This document shows, piece after piece, positions 48,765 to 57,869 of a stretch of 64,000 bases of DNA. The position numbers were made by a program, and so were the translations under genes. Below the pieces are notes generated by a model. The model was not told where the DNA came from and ran no database searches. It saw only the letters and a program-made list of their open reading frames with translations. Numbering within the stretch: position 1 is the first letter of the stretch; the number at the start of each line of letters is the position of its first letter. The stretch is from Chlamydia muridarum str. Nigg (GTDB taxonomy: Bacteria; Chlamydiota; Chlamydiia; Chlamydiales; Chlamydiaceae), in contig NC_002620.2 in NCBI RefSeq assembly GCF_000006685.1, positions 282,801 to 346,800 of the forward strand, read 5' to 3'.

Positions 48765-49196
48765 ATGAGCGAACATGTCCATAAAGAGTTATTGCATTTG
48801 GGAGGAGTTTTCCGTTCGCAAAGAGAAGAAAAAGCTATTTCTCTAAAAGATGTTGAAGCTGCAACATCTATTCGCCTGTCTGCATTGGAAGCGATAGAAG
48901 CTGGACATTTAGGAAAATTAATTTCTCCTGTGTATGCCCAAGGATTTATGAAAAAATACGCAGATTTTTTAGGGTTAGATGGGGATAAATTACTTAAAGA
49001 GCATCCCTATGTACTGAAAATCTTTCAGGAATTTTCTGATCAGAATGTAGACATGTTGCTTGATTTAGAATCCATGGAGGGGAGAAACTCTCCGGAAAAA
49101 GCTATTCGGAGTTGGTTAAACTTGGGTTGGGCAGGCGCGTTTGTTTTAGGAGTAGCTTGTATCTGGTGGTTGGGGACTTTGCTACATTTTTTCTAA
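48765..49196 (+). CDS. rodZ: Short RodZ homologue (CT009)
   Basis: RodZ links the MreB cytoskeleton to the inner membrane. The 143-residue product has an N-terminal helix-turn-helix of the RodZ type (GGVFRSQREEKAISLKDVEAAT, with SALEAIEAGHL and VYAQGFMKKYA), a linker, and one C-terminal membrane helix (WAGAFVLGVACIWWLGTLL). The protein ends right after it, so the periplasmic domain of other RodZ proteins is missing. The ATG at 48765 follows AGAGGAATTAT; the in-frame ATG at 48741 has no ribosome site. Chlamydiae use MreB in division without FtsZ. The stop overlaps the convergent lpxL gene by four bases. Confidence 0.9.
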   Translation: MSEHVHKELLHLGGVFRSQREEKAISLKDVEAATSIRLSALEAIEAGHLGKLISPVYAQGFMKKYADFLGLDGDKLLKEHPYVLKIFQEFSDQNVDMLLDLESMEGRNSPEKAIRSWLNLGWAGAFVLGVACIWWLGTLLHFF

Positions 49197-50554
49197 TTGG
49201 AATAGGGTTGGGTTTTACGCAATAATTTTCGAAATCTTTGTGTCAGGGGTTCCCCATGCAAAAGCGAAGCTTCCAACTCATTATTAGTGAAAATTTTTCT
49301 GGAGCCAGTTCTCTTAAAATGGCTGCGAGTTTTTCTAGATAGCCCAAATAAGTCTACAACCGCAGGGAAACTGTTTGGTATGGTTAAAAGCTCTTCTTCT
49401 GAAGCAAAAAAATGCAAAGAGTAGGGAGAAAGGCTGTTTTCAGAAACGAAATCGGAAGTTCCTATAATCGCCAAGGAAAGAGAGGCGTCGGCGTAAAATT
49501 CTGCAAATTCTGTTAAGAATGTTTGGGAAGTTTTTAACGATGCTCCTTTTACAATCAGCAAAATATGACTAAAAGCGTAGCAACGTTTGAATTTATGACG
49601 AAGTTTTCGTTTCCACCGTTTGTGTAGCCACAACCATTGTTCTGGTTTACATGCGATTCCTTTTTCAAGAAATCGCATGAGCTTGTCCATTAATTGCTCT
49701 GTAGATTCTCGTATAGAAAGTTCTGTATTTGCATAAAACGCTTTGCTTGGCACTACAAGATAGTTCCCATTCGGTTGGCGGTAAATAGCTACGGCAATAA
49801 CAGGTTTTCTCGTTTTGTAAGCTAGTAACGCTGGAGAAGTCGTAGTAAATGCTTGCGATCCGAATAAGGGATAGGAATACTGCGAAGAGAGTAATACTTG
49901 ATCTCCAACAATTCCTACAACTTCTCCTTTATGGAGAGCTCGCAATGCCTGGTTTATTGCATTTTGGGGAGGGACAATTTTCCCTTGGAAAGACTCTCTT
50001 AAGGAAATAATTTTTCTATTGAGTCGAGGATTTTTTACAGGTTTAGCAAAAGCTAAACCTGGGTATCTCTTAGTGATATAAAGGAAAGGTAGTTCCCAAT
50101 TCGCTTGATGGCCACAGAATAAGATGGCTCCTTCTTGTTGATCTAACCGAGAAAAAAAGTTATTAAGTTCCTGCTGTGAGGAAACCTCTTCTGGAAAGAA
50201 ACCTTCAGGAGCGTCTTCTGAAGAGGCGATAGTAATAATTTCATCAATATGTTTGGCGAATTTATCTACAGTTGCAAGCTCTATAAATGTAATAATCACT
50301 TGCTGTACAGACTTCAAGGCAATTTGATAACGTTCGGTAAAGCTTTTTTCTGGAAATGCAAGAGCTAAATTAGTAAGAGCAGTTTTTCTGAAGTCCGAAA
50401 TAACATAAAAGATGGTTGTCCCTAAGCCCTTGCCAAAGAGTTGTAAAGAAGATCGTGGGAGCAGGCGAAGAATGGTTAGGATTCCAAGACCTAAACCATA
50501 AACGAGATGATCAACGAGAACTTTTCCTCCCGAACGTAACATTTTAAAGAGCAT
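49193..50554 (-). CDS. lpxL: Lipid A acyltransferase HtrB/LpxL-type with C-terminal extension (CT010)
   Basis: LpxL/HtrB adds a secondary acyl chain to lipid A at the inner membrane. The N-terminal 300 residues are a standard LPLAT domain: a membrane-associated start (LVDHLVYGLGLGILTILRLLP), the catalytic HX4E motif in CGHQANWELPF, and a GIVGDQ segment. About 130 further residues follow (HILLIVKGASLKTSQTF onward, including GTSDFVSENSL) that are not part of the usual enzyme of about 300 residues. This tail has alternating beta and helix patterns and a basic end. The exact acyl donor and position are unknown. Confidence 0.88.
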   Translation of the reverse strand: MLFKMLRSGGKVLVDHLVYGLGLGILTILRLLPRSSLQLFGKGLGTTIFYVISDFRKTALTNLALAFPEKSFTERYQIALKSVQQVIITFIELATVDKFAKHIDEIITIASSEDAPEGFFPEEVSSQQELNNFFSRLDQQEGAILFCGHQANWELPFLYITKRYPGLAFAKPVKNPRLNRKIISLRESFQGKIVPPQNAINQALRALHKGEVVGIVGDQVLLSSQYSYPLFGSQAFTTTSPALLAYKTRKPVIAVAIYRQPNGNYLVVPSKAFYANTELSIRESTEQLMDKLMRFLEKGIACKPEQWLWLHKRWKRKLRHKFKRCYAFSHILLIVKGASLKTSQTFLTEFAEFYADASLSLAIIGTSDFVSENSLSPYSLHFFASEEELLTIPNSFPAVVDLFGLSRKTRSHFKRTGSRKIFTNNELEASLLHGEPLTQRFRKLLRKTQPYSN

Positions 50555-50674
50555 AGTATGTATTCCGTAGGGCCGATGTTGCTAGTGGTCATAAAACGAA
50601 GCTTTTTTTATTAGAAAAGGAGTTGGCTTCTTCGTATAAACCGCTATTTTAGTTTAAAAACACGTATCATAGCA

Positions 50675-51931
50675 TCAGGCAGATTTTTTATTTAAAGAGG
50701 AAGAAGCGACTTGAATAATAACCTTATTTCCTGATGTTCGCGCTGTCAAAGCTAAAGGCTCTCCATTTTGGTCAAATAGTGTAAGTTTACGCAAGTATTC
50801 TCTAAAGCGATGTCGAATTCCTGCTTCATCCAGGAGCATATGTTTAGTAATTTCGCGTTCTTGAGCAAGGACTGCTTGAACAAAGGCATCTTCTAAGGTT
50901 TTTTCGTCTAAAAATTCTACAGCCCAATGGATGAAGCGTTCTTTCTGAGATTTTATGGAAGGTTCCATAATGATGGTGAGAGCAATATTATTCTTTACAA
51001 CATTCAGAAATAGATGGCTGACATCTTTTACATAGAGAGGAAGGTCTAATTGGTAAATTCCATGATTCAGGACCAGTGGAGGATTCTGCTCAAGATAATA
51101 ATTTTGAGGATTTATAAATAGACTGTCCTCTACAGGGAAAAACAAAAGAACAGGAAGATTGATATTGAGGGGGATGAACTCTTGTTTTAAGAAAACAAGC
51201 CGTAAAAAATCTGCTCGAGGATCATTTAATTCCACATAGCTGTTATTAAAAGGGATATACACTTTTTTCCAATCTTCAGGAACATGGTATACTATTTCAT
51301 CAGGATTTCCTTGAGCTAGGCGACTACTGTCTAGTTCTTCAAAAGAAACTGTATTGAGATTGAAGGTAAGATTTAGCCCTTGATCCTTCAAAGAAGAGAC
51401 GAATTCTTTAGGGCCACTTACCTTTTGTACTAAGTACTTTGGCCAAACATCAAGATATTCATATCCTTTAGGGGCTTTCCCTATAGGCTTTGTAATAGTG
51501 ACAGCAATATCTTCCGTAACAAGTTGAGTTAGACGAATAAAAATATCTTCAGATGTTAAATTTTTGATATTTTGGCGCAGGCGAATGTCTGTATCTAAAC
51601 AAACCAAATTATAAGGATCAATAGTTTCTATCCAACTTTCGGTTCGTCCTTTAGCACTAATCACAATCTCTAGGTCGGTGGGGCGAAGTTTTTCAATAAC
51701 CGACTTATTCCCAGTTATCATCAGTGCTACTTTTTTCTTTAGCAAGCCATCGGGTTGCAAGCCAATGACTGTTTGTTCTGGAGATAGATCAATTACGCGT
51801 ACTGGAATATTATGAAAGGTCCTTGTCACAGTCATAGACTGATTAGCTAATACCCAGATAATAATGGCAAAACCTAAAGAAACAAGTTTTTGTAACCAAT
51901 TATGTGAAATCCACGAGACGAAAGGGATCAT
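50675..51931 (-). CDS. ybbR: YbbR/CdaR-type regulator of c-di-AMP synthase (CT011)
   Basis: A 418-residue protein with one N-terminal membrane helix (LVSLGFAIIIWVLAN) and extracytoplasmic YbbR-like repeats, the layout of CdaR, which binds and tunes CdaA. The repeats read as beta-strand-rich segments with VRVIDLSPEQ and PKGYEYLDVWPK. It overlaps dacA by four bases (ATGA), so the two are translated as a pair. The C-terminal 100 residues are less typical. Confidence 0.88.
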   Translation of the reverse strand: MIPFVSWISHNWLQKLVSLGFAIIIWVLANQSMTVTRTFHNIPVRVIDLSPEQTVIGLQPDGLLKKKVALMITGNKSVIEKLRPTDLEIVISAKGRTESWIETIDPYNLVCLDTDIRLRQNIKNLTSEDIFIRLTQLVTEDIAVTITKPIGKAPKGYEYLDVWPKYLVQKVSGPKEFVSSLKDQGLNLTFNLNTVSFEELDSSRLAQGNPDEIVYHVPEDWKKVYIPFNNSYVELNDPRADFLRLVFLKQEFIPLNINLPVLLFFPVEDSLFINPQNYYLEQNPPLVLNHGIYQLDLPLYVKDVSHLFLNVVKNNIALTIIMEPSIKSQKERFIHWAVEFLDEKTLEDAFVQAVLAQEREITKHMLLDEAGIRHRFREYLRKLTLFDQNGEPLALTARTSGNKVIIQVASSSLNKKSA

Positions 51932-52722
51932 TTTTTACGCATCCAGGAGATAATAGGGTTTGTTTTTCTTTCATTGCGTGTTAGGATACTTCGTAAGATG
52001 GCTTTAAATCTATCTGGCTTCACTCCGCGAGTTAAGACTCCGTCTCGTGCTAAAGAAACTGCTCCGGTCTCTTCTGACACAACGATTATGAGAGCGTCGG
52101 TGCGTTGGCTAGCCCCAAGTGCTGCTCGATGGCGAGTCCCCATGGAGCGCGAGAGTTGTGTAGTGTCATGAGCAAGAGGAAGAATCACTCTTGCATAGGA
52201 AATAGTTTCTCCTTGCATTAGGACTGCTCCATCATGTAGATGGGAAGACGGCTCAAAGATAGCTTCAAGAAGTTCTTCAGAAAAGACAGCGTTGATTTTC
52301 ACAGCAGAGAGAGAAAGTAGTTCATTTACAAGATGTTCGTTCTCTAACACAATAAGAGCTCCAATTTGTCGCTCAGACATGCGATAAATGCAGCTTGTCA
52401 AATGGTCGATGAATTCGTTCTGCATGTTAACTACAAAATTCCCTCTGCGCAAGCGCACCCTAGATAGTGCAAGACGAATTTCAGGCTGGAAAATAATGAA
52501 CACCACGATTGCCGCAATATTTACTACACGGAGCATCAAATTACGGATAACTGGGAGATGCAGTTTTTCTGAAAGAACGAACAAACTGAGAAAAGAAAGT
52601 AAGCCAAAGACCAGGTCCATGGCCGCTGTTCCCCAGAAAAACTTTAGTAAGTAATTAAGGACAATCCAAATTAAGGCTATCTCCAACAGAGGTGTGGTGT
52701 AATACATCATACCTACAAACAT
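51928..52722 (-). CDS. dacA: Diadenylate cyclase CdaA/DacA-type (CT012)
   Basis: Makes cyclic di-AMP from two ATP. The 264-residue protein has three N-terminal membrane helices (about 10-75) and a DAC domain with the catalytic DGA motif (LHDGAVLM) and RHR motif (GTRHRAALGASQ). Chlamydial c-di-AMP has been linked to STING signalling in infected cells. The downstream ybbR gene overlaps by four bases; together they form the cdaA-cdaR module without the glmM seen in firmicutes. Confidence 0.95.
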   Translation of the reverse strand: MFVGMMYYTTPLLEIALIWIVLNYLLKFFWGTAAMDLVFGLLSFLSLFVLSEKLHLPVIRNLMLRVVNIAAIVVFIIFQPEIRLALSRVRLRRGNFVVNMQNEFIDHLTSCIYRMSERQIGALIVLENEHLVNELLSLSAVKINAVFSEELLEAIFEPSSHLHDGAVLMQGETISYARVILPLAHDTTQLSRSMGTRHRAALGASQRTDALIIVVSEETGAVSLARDGVLTRGVKPDRFKAILRSILTRNERKTNPIISWMRKK

Positions 52723-52978
52723 TTATTAAGATAACCCTAGCTGTTGAAGTGTTTTCATTATTTCTTAGTAAAATCCTTGAAAATTATCGCGGACGAATCG
52801 AGTTCAATGGAGGTCTTAATAATGTCTAAAGGAGAAGACCCTCCCTCAGTTTAGCTGGAAGAGGGTTAATGGCAAAGTATTTTATGGAGAGGACTGATTT
52901 AACAACTGATGACAGGGAAACGTGCGTAGTATATATACTACAGAGAATGCAAATAGTTTTTGATTTGGAGAGCCAAAT

Positions 52979-54319
52979 ATGAGTGCTGAGATGTTGGCGA
53001 GAGTGCAGTTTGCGTTGTTTATTGGATTTCATTACCTCTTCGTTCCTATCAGCTTAGGATTAAGCATGATGATAGTTCTTATGGAAGGGCTCTATCTATT
53101 CACAAAAAAGAGTATTTATAATCAGCTAACTTGGTTTTGGATTAAAATTTTCACGCTAACTTTTGTAGTCGGTGTTGTTTCTGGACTTATGCAAATTTTT
53201 TCTTTCGGATCAAATTGGTCTCGATTTTCAGAATACACTGGAAATATTTTTGGGATGTTCTTAGGTAGCGAAGGAATGTTTGCTTTCTTCTTGGAATCGG
53301 GATTTTTAGGAGTTTTGTTATTTGGCCGTCATAAGGTATCTAAGAAAATGCATTTTTTTGCAGCTTGTATGGTAGCTTTAGGTGCTCATATGAGTGCTTT
53401 TTGGATTGTTTGTGCGAATTCTTGGATGCAGACGCCTTCTGGTTATGAAATGGTTATGCGAAATGGAGTCCTGATTCCCCAAATGACTTCTTTTTGGGCG
53501 GCTGTACTATCTCCTTCTGCTTTGCAGCGTTTTACACATGTTGTTCTTGGAGCATGGTTATCTGGAATATTTCTTGTTTTATCTGTAAGTGCTCATTATT
53601 TGCGTAAAGATCGACATACAGAATTTGCGAAACAAGGGTTAAAGCTTAGTATGTTTTCTGCTTTGCTAGTTTTGGTTTTGCAGCTTTGGTCAGCGGATGT
53701 CACTGCTCGAGGAGTTGCTAAGCACCAGCCTGCAAAACTCGCTGCTTTTGAGGGAGTGTTTAAAACACAAGAGCATACACCGATTTATCTGCTTGGCATT
53801 GTTGACATGAAAAAGGAGCGAGTAATTGGCATTCCCATTCCTTCCGGATTATCGTTTCTAGTTCATCGAAATGCAAAAACACCTGTTACAGGACTTGATC
53901 AGTTCCCTAAAGACGAATGGCCAAATGTATCTTTCGTCTTTCAAACTTATCATCTGATGGTCATGCTTTGGGGAGCTATGGTTCTTTTATCCCTAATAGC
54001 GTTTGCTGTGCATAAGAAAAAAGCTTGGGCTTGCAGAAAAGGAGTTCTATGGATGCTTTCGCTTTCCGTGTTATGTCCAGAGCTATGCAATGAAATTGGC
54101 TGGATTTCTACAGAAGTTGGGCGTCAGCCCTGGGTCGTCTATGGTTTATTAAAAACCAAAGATGCAACGTCGCCTATCGTTAATGCAGGACAAATTTGGC
54201 AGTCTTTGACTCTATTTTCGATAGTTTTTGTATGTTTATTGAGTGTTTTTATTTCTCTTCTTTTGAAAAAAATAGGAGAGGGACCAGATGATAAAGACCT
54301 TGTAGAAGCAGATTGGTGA
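52979..54319 (+). CDS. cydA: Cytochrome bd ubiquinol oxidase subunit I (CT013)
   Basis: Subunit I holds haems b558, b595 and d and oxidises ubiquinol. The 446-residue protein has nine predicted helices, the haem ligand His18 (FIGFHYLF), another likely ligand in FTHVVLGAW, the Q-loop start (KHQPAKLAAFEGVF) and the conserved GWISTEVGRQPW. This is the short Q-loop form. Start ATG at 52979 follows TTTGGAGAG. cydB begins 11 bases downstream. Confidence 0.97.
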   Translation: MSAEMLARVQFALFIGFHYLFVPISLGLSMMIVLMEGLYLFTKKSIYNQLTWFWIKIFTLTFVVGVVSGLMQIFSFGSNWSRFSEYTGNIFGMFLGSEGMFAFFLESGFLGVLLFGRHKVSKKMHFFAACMVALGAHMSAFWIVCANSWMQTPSGYEMVMRNGVLIPQMTSFWAAVLSPSALQRFTHVVLGAWLSGIFLVLSVSAHYLRKDRHTEFAKQGLKLSMFSALLVLVLQLWSADVTARGVAKHQPAKLAAFEGVFKTQEHTPIYLLGIVDMKKERVIGIPIPSGLSFLVHRNAKTPVTGLDQFPKDEWPNVSFVFQTYHLMVMLWGAMVLLSLIAFAVHKKKAWACRKGVLWMLSLSVLCPELCNEIGWISTEVGRQPWVVYGLLKTKDATSPIVNAGQIWQSLTLFSIVFVCLLSVFISLLLKKIGEGPDDKDLVEADW

Positions 54320-54330
54320 GGGCTTTCATA

Positions 54331-55386
54331 ATGGAGTTAGCAACGATTCTTCCTGTTATTTGGTATGCCATTCTTTGTATTGCAGTATTTGCTTATGCTT
54401 TAGGGGATGGGTTTGATTTGGGATTAAGCACGATCTATTTTCTTTCGAAAGAAGAGAAAGAGCGTCGTTTGTTATTAAATTCGATAGGCCCTGTCTGGGA
54501 TGGTAATGAAGTTTGGTTTGTGATCATATTTGCAGGGTTATTTGCAGGATTTCCATCTGCTTATGGAACATTGCTTTCTATCTTTTACATGCCTATTTGG
54601 ACAATGGTCATGTTATACGTGTTTCGAGGCTGTTCTTTAGAGTTCCGAAGTAAGGCTGAGTCTCGTCGTTGGAAGTTTTTCTGGGACATTCTTTTTTCTG
54701 CTTCAGGGACGTTTATTAGCTTCTTTCTCGGAACTTTATCTGGAAATTTATTGCTTGGACTGCCAATAGCTCCGGAGACTTCTTACAGTTCTTTGTCTTG
54801 GGGACTATTTTTTCGACCTTATTCTGTATTATGCGGGCTATTTGTAGTTGCTGCCTTCGCTTTACATGGGATTAGTTTCGCTTTGACTAAAACAGCAGAA
54901 GGGTTTCAATTACGATTGAAAAATCGGTTCTATTATGTTCTATCTGCTTACTTAGTTTTGTATCTTGGTTTACTTATCGCTACAATGCTAGGGAGACCTC
55001 ATGCTATTGGAGTTTGTTGTCGTTTGGGAATTGGGACGGGTATTCCCGCTTATCCATTATTGATTTTATTGGCTGTAGCAACATTTTCTTGTTGTTATGC
55101 AGAAAAGAAAGCTATGGATGTCTCTAAATACGGCAAAGCTTTTGCTTTCTCCTGTATTAATTTGTTATTCCCAATATTAGCTTATAACGTATTGCTTTTC
55201 CCTAATTTGCTAGTGTCTTCTGTAGATGGTCGTTACACTATAACGATTTTTAATGCAGCTGTGGACCCTAAGGCTTTACAGCACCTCATTACTATTGTTT
55301 TAATCGGTCTTCCCTTTGTCATTGCTTACGCAGTATACGTGTATCGAGTGTTCAGAGGAAAAACAGATTTCCCTTCAATTTATTGA
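54331..55386 (+). CDS. cydB: Cytochrome bd ubiquinol oxidase subunit II (CT014)
   Basis: Subunit II of cytochrome bd, a 351-residue membrane protein with about eight helices. Family motifs are visible: LGDGFDLG near the N-terminus, GPVWDGNEVW (quinol oxidase signature) and a repeat-like second half. The ATG at 54331 (MELATILPVIWY) is preferred; the frame extends to a TTG at 54313 inside cydA. It forms a two-gene operon with cydA, giving low-oxygen respiration and a proton gradient. Confidence 0.97.
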   Translation: MELATILPVIWYAILCIAVFAYALGDGFDLGLSTIYFLSKEEKERRLLLNSIGPVWDGNEVWFVIIFAGLFAGFPSAYGTLLSIFYMPIWTMVMLYVFRGCSLEFRSKAESRRWKFFWDILFSASGTFISFFLGTLSGNLLLGLPIAPETSYSSLSWGLFFRPYSVLCGLFVVAAFALHGISFALTKTAEGFQLRLKNRFYYVLSAYLVLYLGLLIATMLGRPHAIGVCCRLGIGTGIPAYPLLILLAVATFSCCYAEKKAMDVSKYGKAFAFSCINLLFPILAYNVLLFPNLLVSSVDGRYTITIFNAAVDPKALQHLITIVLIGLPFVIAYAVYVYRVFRGKTDFPSIY

Positions 55387-55399
55387 ATGGTTGCTACTG

Positions 55400-55438
55400 T
55401 CAGAAATATAGGGCTTGTTAAAAGCTCTATATTTCTGA
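55400..55438. terminator. Inverted repeat between cydB and the PhoH-type gene
   Basis: TCAGAAATATAG with GCTT pairs with AAGC and CTATATTTCTGA around a short loop. The long symmetric stem between convergent genes fits a bidirectional terminator, although no long T tract follows. Confidence 0.65.
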
Positions 55439-55479
55439 AGACAGGAAGCAGTGGGGGAAACAGATTTTGTTGAAAATAG

Positions 55480-56784
55480 TTAAAGCAGTGTCGCTGCTGC
55501 TGCTGCGAGTTCAGAACGTTCAGTTCTAGTCATGAACATATGCCCGTATAAAGGCAAGTGGCGAAATTTTCCTACCAGATAGGTAAGGCCATTGGAGTTT
55601 TCGTCAAAGTACAAACTATCTATTTGAGTGGGATCTCCTGTTAAAACGATTTTTGTTCCCTTCCCTGCTCGAGAAATGATTGTTTTGACTTCATGAGGGG
55701 TGAGGTTTTGCGCTTCATCAATGATCATAAATACCTTAGGTAGGGAGCGTCCCCGAATATAGGTCAGTGCTTCCATCTCTAGTTTTTTGGTTTCCATTAA
55801 GCTGTGGAGGGTTTCTGCAAAATCCCCCATATGATTGACATCGAACAGGAATTCCATATTATCATAGATAGGCTGCATCCAGTGCATGAGTTTTTCTTCT
55901 TTTATTCCGGGAAGAAATCCAATATCTTTCCCCATAGGAATAATAGGTCTGCTAACCAGCAGCTTATTATATTTGGGGTTTTCGAAAACTTGATACATAG
56001 CCGCTGCTAAAGCTAGGATAGTTTTCCCTGATCCAGCTTGTCCCATTAGTGTAACGAGTTTAATGTCATCTCTTAGCAATAGATCTAATGCGCAGCGTTG
56101 TTCTATGTTAAGAGGTTTAACTCCCCAAATTTTTTCTGGGGAAGGTTTTAGTGCTATAATTTTTTGATCATTAGGACTAAAACGACCACAAGCGGAATGG
56201 GTTTCATCATCTCCTGAAAGGAAAAAGTACTCATTGGGAGAAGGTGGGGAGGAGAGATCGGAGGGGAGGGCTATCGCTCCGTCCTTATAAAAGTATTCGA
56301 TCTTGCTATTAGATACTTTGAGTTTTCTGTGGCCACGATAAAGGGAGCGAAACGATACGCATTTGTTTTCGTAATCTTTGGATTCAATACCCAAAGCCTC
56401 TGCATGGACTCGTCGTCCAAGACTTTTAGTTACAAAAACAACAGGTTCTCTTTGAGAAATGATTTGAAGTAATTCTAGAGTGAGGTGTTTTTTTTGCTTC
56501 TCACTGTTTGAAAGATTTGCAAGAGGAGAAACTTCTATACATAACTCGCTACCATTTTTTAATAAAATCTGCCCAGTAGTGGGTTTTTCTGATTGTTCCA
56601 GTAGCAAACGAATATGACTTAATGCTCGAGAAGCATTTTTCCCCGATTCATCACGGAATTTAGCGCAAGATTCTAGCTCTTCAATTACCGTGAAAGGAAC
56701 GATAATGCGAGTATTGGAAAAAGAGGAGAGAGCCTCAGGGTCATAAATAAAAACGCTAGTGTCGATAACGGAGGTTTTTTTCAT
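55480..56784 (-). CDS. PIN-PhoH fusion protein (CT015)
   Basis: A 434-residue protein with an N-terminal PIN nuclease domain (about 1-140, with TSVIDTSVFIYDPEAL carrying the first acidic residue) and a C-terminal PhoH-type P-loop ATPase. The ATPase has Walker A GQAGSGKT, Walker B VFMIIDEAQNL and the following LTGDPTQID. Such PIN-PhoH proteins are proposed RNA helicase-nucleases in mycobacteria (PhoH2/YlaK type). It is expressed alone, converging on cydB. The target RNA is not known. Confidence 0.93.
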   Translation of the reverse strand: MKKTSVIDTSVFIYDPEALSSFSNTRIIVPFTVIEELESCAKFRDESGKNASRALSHIRLLLEQSEKPTTGQILLKNGSELCIEVSPLANLSNSEKQKKHLTLELLQIISQREPVVFVTKSLGRRVHAEALGIESKDYENKCVSFRSLYRGHRKLKVSNSKIEYFYKDGAIALPSDLSSPPSPNEYFFLSGDDETHSACGRFSPNDQKIIALKPSPEKIWGVKPLNIEQRCALDLLLRDDIKLVTLMGQAGSGKTILALAAAMYQVFENPKYNKLLVSRPIIPMGKDIGFLPGIKEEKLMHWMQPIYDNMEFLFDVNHMGDFAETLHSLMETKKLEMEALTYIRGRSLPKVFMIIDEAQNLTPHEVKTIISRAGKGTKIVLTGDPTQIDSLYFDENSNGLTYLVGKFRHLPLYGHMFMTRTERSELAAAAATLL

Positions 56785-56989
56785 TACAAGTTCCTAATTC
56801 ACTCGATGGTAAGAGGTAAACTACTTCGATGTGTATCATATTAATAAAAATTAAAACATGTCTTTATTAGATAGGGAAAACAAGATTGGTTTTTAGCAAT
56901 CAGGTCGCATGTCTGCTAATCTGTTTGTCAAAAATATCCCACCTTAACTACAATGCCGAGGAAAGCGAGTCCTTCTGTTGGAGGTTGTT

Positions 56990-57718
56990 ATGAAAGTCAA
57001 AATTAATGATCAGTTAATTTGTATCCCCCCATATATTTCTGCTCAATGGAGTCAAATAGCTTTCATAGAGTCCTATGATGGGGGCACAGAAGGTTGTGCT
57101 ACCTTAAAACTTCATCTGGTGGATGGAGAGACTGTTTCTATACCGAATCTTGACCAAAATATTATCAATGAAGCGTTTCAAGAGCATTTGCTCTATTTAG
57201 AATCGCTAGCTCCTCAGAAAGGTAGAGAGGAGGACAAAATTGGTTCGCTATTAGGAGCTATCCAACAGGTTACTAAAGGATGTGAAGTACAAATTTTCCC
57301 TCAAAAAGGTTTGGTATCTATGCTTTTAGGAGGGTCGGGTCCTATCGATATGTTGTTGCAACATTCTCCGGAACATAAAGATCACCCTGATCTTCCAATC
57401 GATCTTTTGGAGAAGTTAGCGCAGATGATGCGTTCTTTGTCTATAGGATCTACATCTATTTTGGCTAAACCTGAGCCTCATTGTAATTGTTTACATTGTC
57501 AGATCGGCCGGATTGCGGTAGAGGAAGAGGATATTGAGGTTTCAGAAGAAGATTTAACTTTCCGCTCGTGGGATATCTCTCAGTATGGAGAGAAAATGTA
57601 TACCGTTACGGATCCTTTGAATCCAGAAGAGCAGTTCAATGTGTACTTAGGGACTCCAATTGGGTGTACATGCGGGCAGCCATATTGCGAGCATGTGAAA
57701 GCAGTTCTTTATACGTAA
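56990..57718 (+). CDS. Conserved protein with SWIM-like zinc motif (CT016 homologue)
   Basis: The function is unknown. The 242-residue product has no membrane segment. A first cysteine cluster (PHCNCLHC) is near residue 165 and a second (CTCGQPYCEHVKAVLYT) at the C-terminus. The second fits the SWIM pattern CxC-x(n)-CxH, a zinc-binding fold for DNA or protein contact. The middle contains acidic stretches. The ATG at 56990 follows GGAGG by five bases; an upstream GTG-type start at 56978 is less likely. It precedes the CT017 homologue by about 150 bases on the same strand. Confidence 0.82.
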   Translation: MKVKINDQLICIPPYISAQWSQIAFIESYDGGTEGCATLKLHLVDGETVSIPNLDQNIINEAFQEHLLYLESLAPQKGREEDKIGSLLGAIQQVTKGCEVQIFPQKGLVSMLLGGSGPIDMLLQHSPEHKDHPDLPIDLLEKLAQMMRSLSIGSTSILAKPEPHCNCLHCQIGRIAVEEEDIEVSEEDLTFRSWDISQYGEKMYTVTDPLNPEEQFNVYLGTPIGCTCGQPYCEHVKAVLYT

Positions 57719-57869
57719 TGGTTTTGTGGGAGGGAAATAAAGGTCAAATCGTCTCGGTTGACTTTTTCCTTTAAGTCAATAATAATCTCCCTCTCTAGGG
57801 GTCTCGTCTTCTAGGGCTGCGGATGCCTATGTAGAGGCCTGGTTTTTAGCAAATTGCAGGAGTTTTTGC

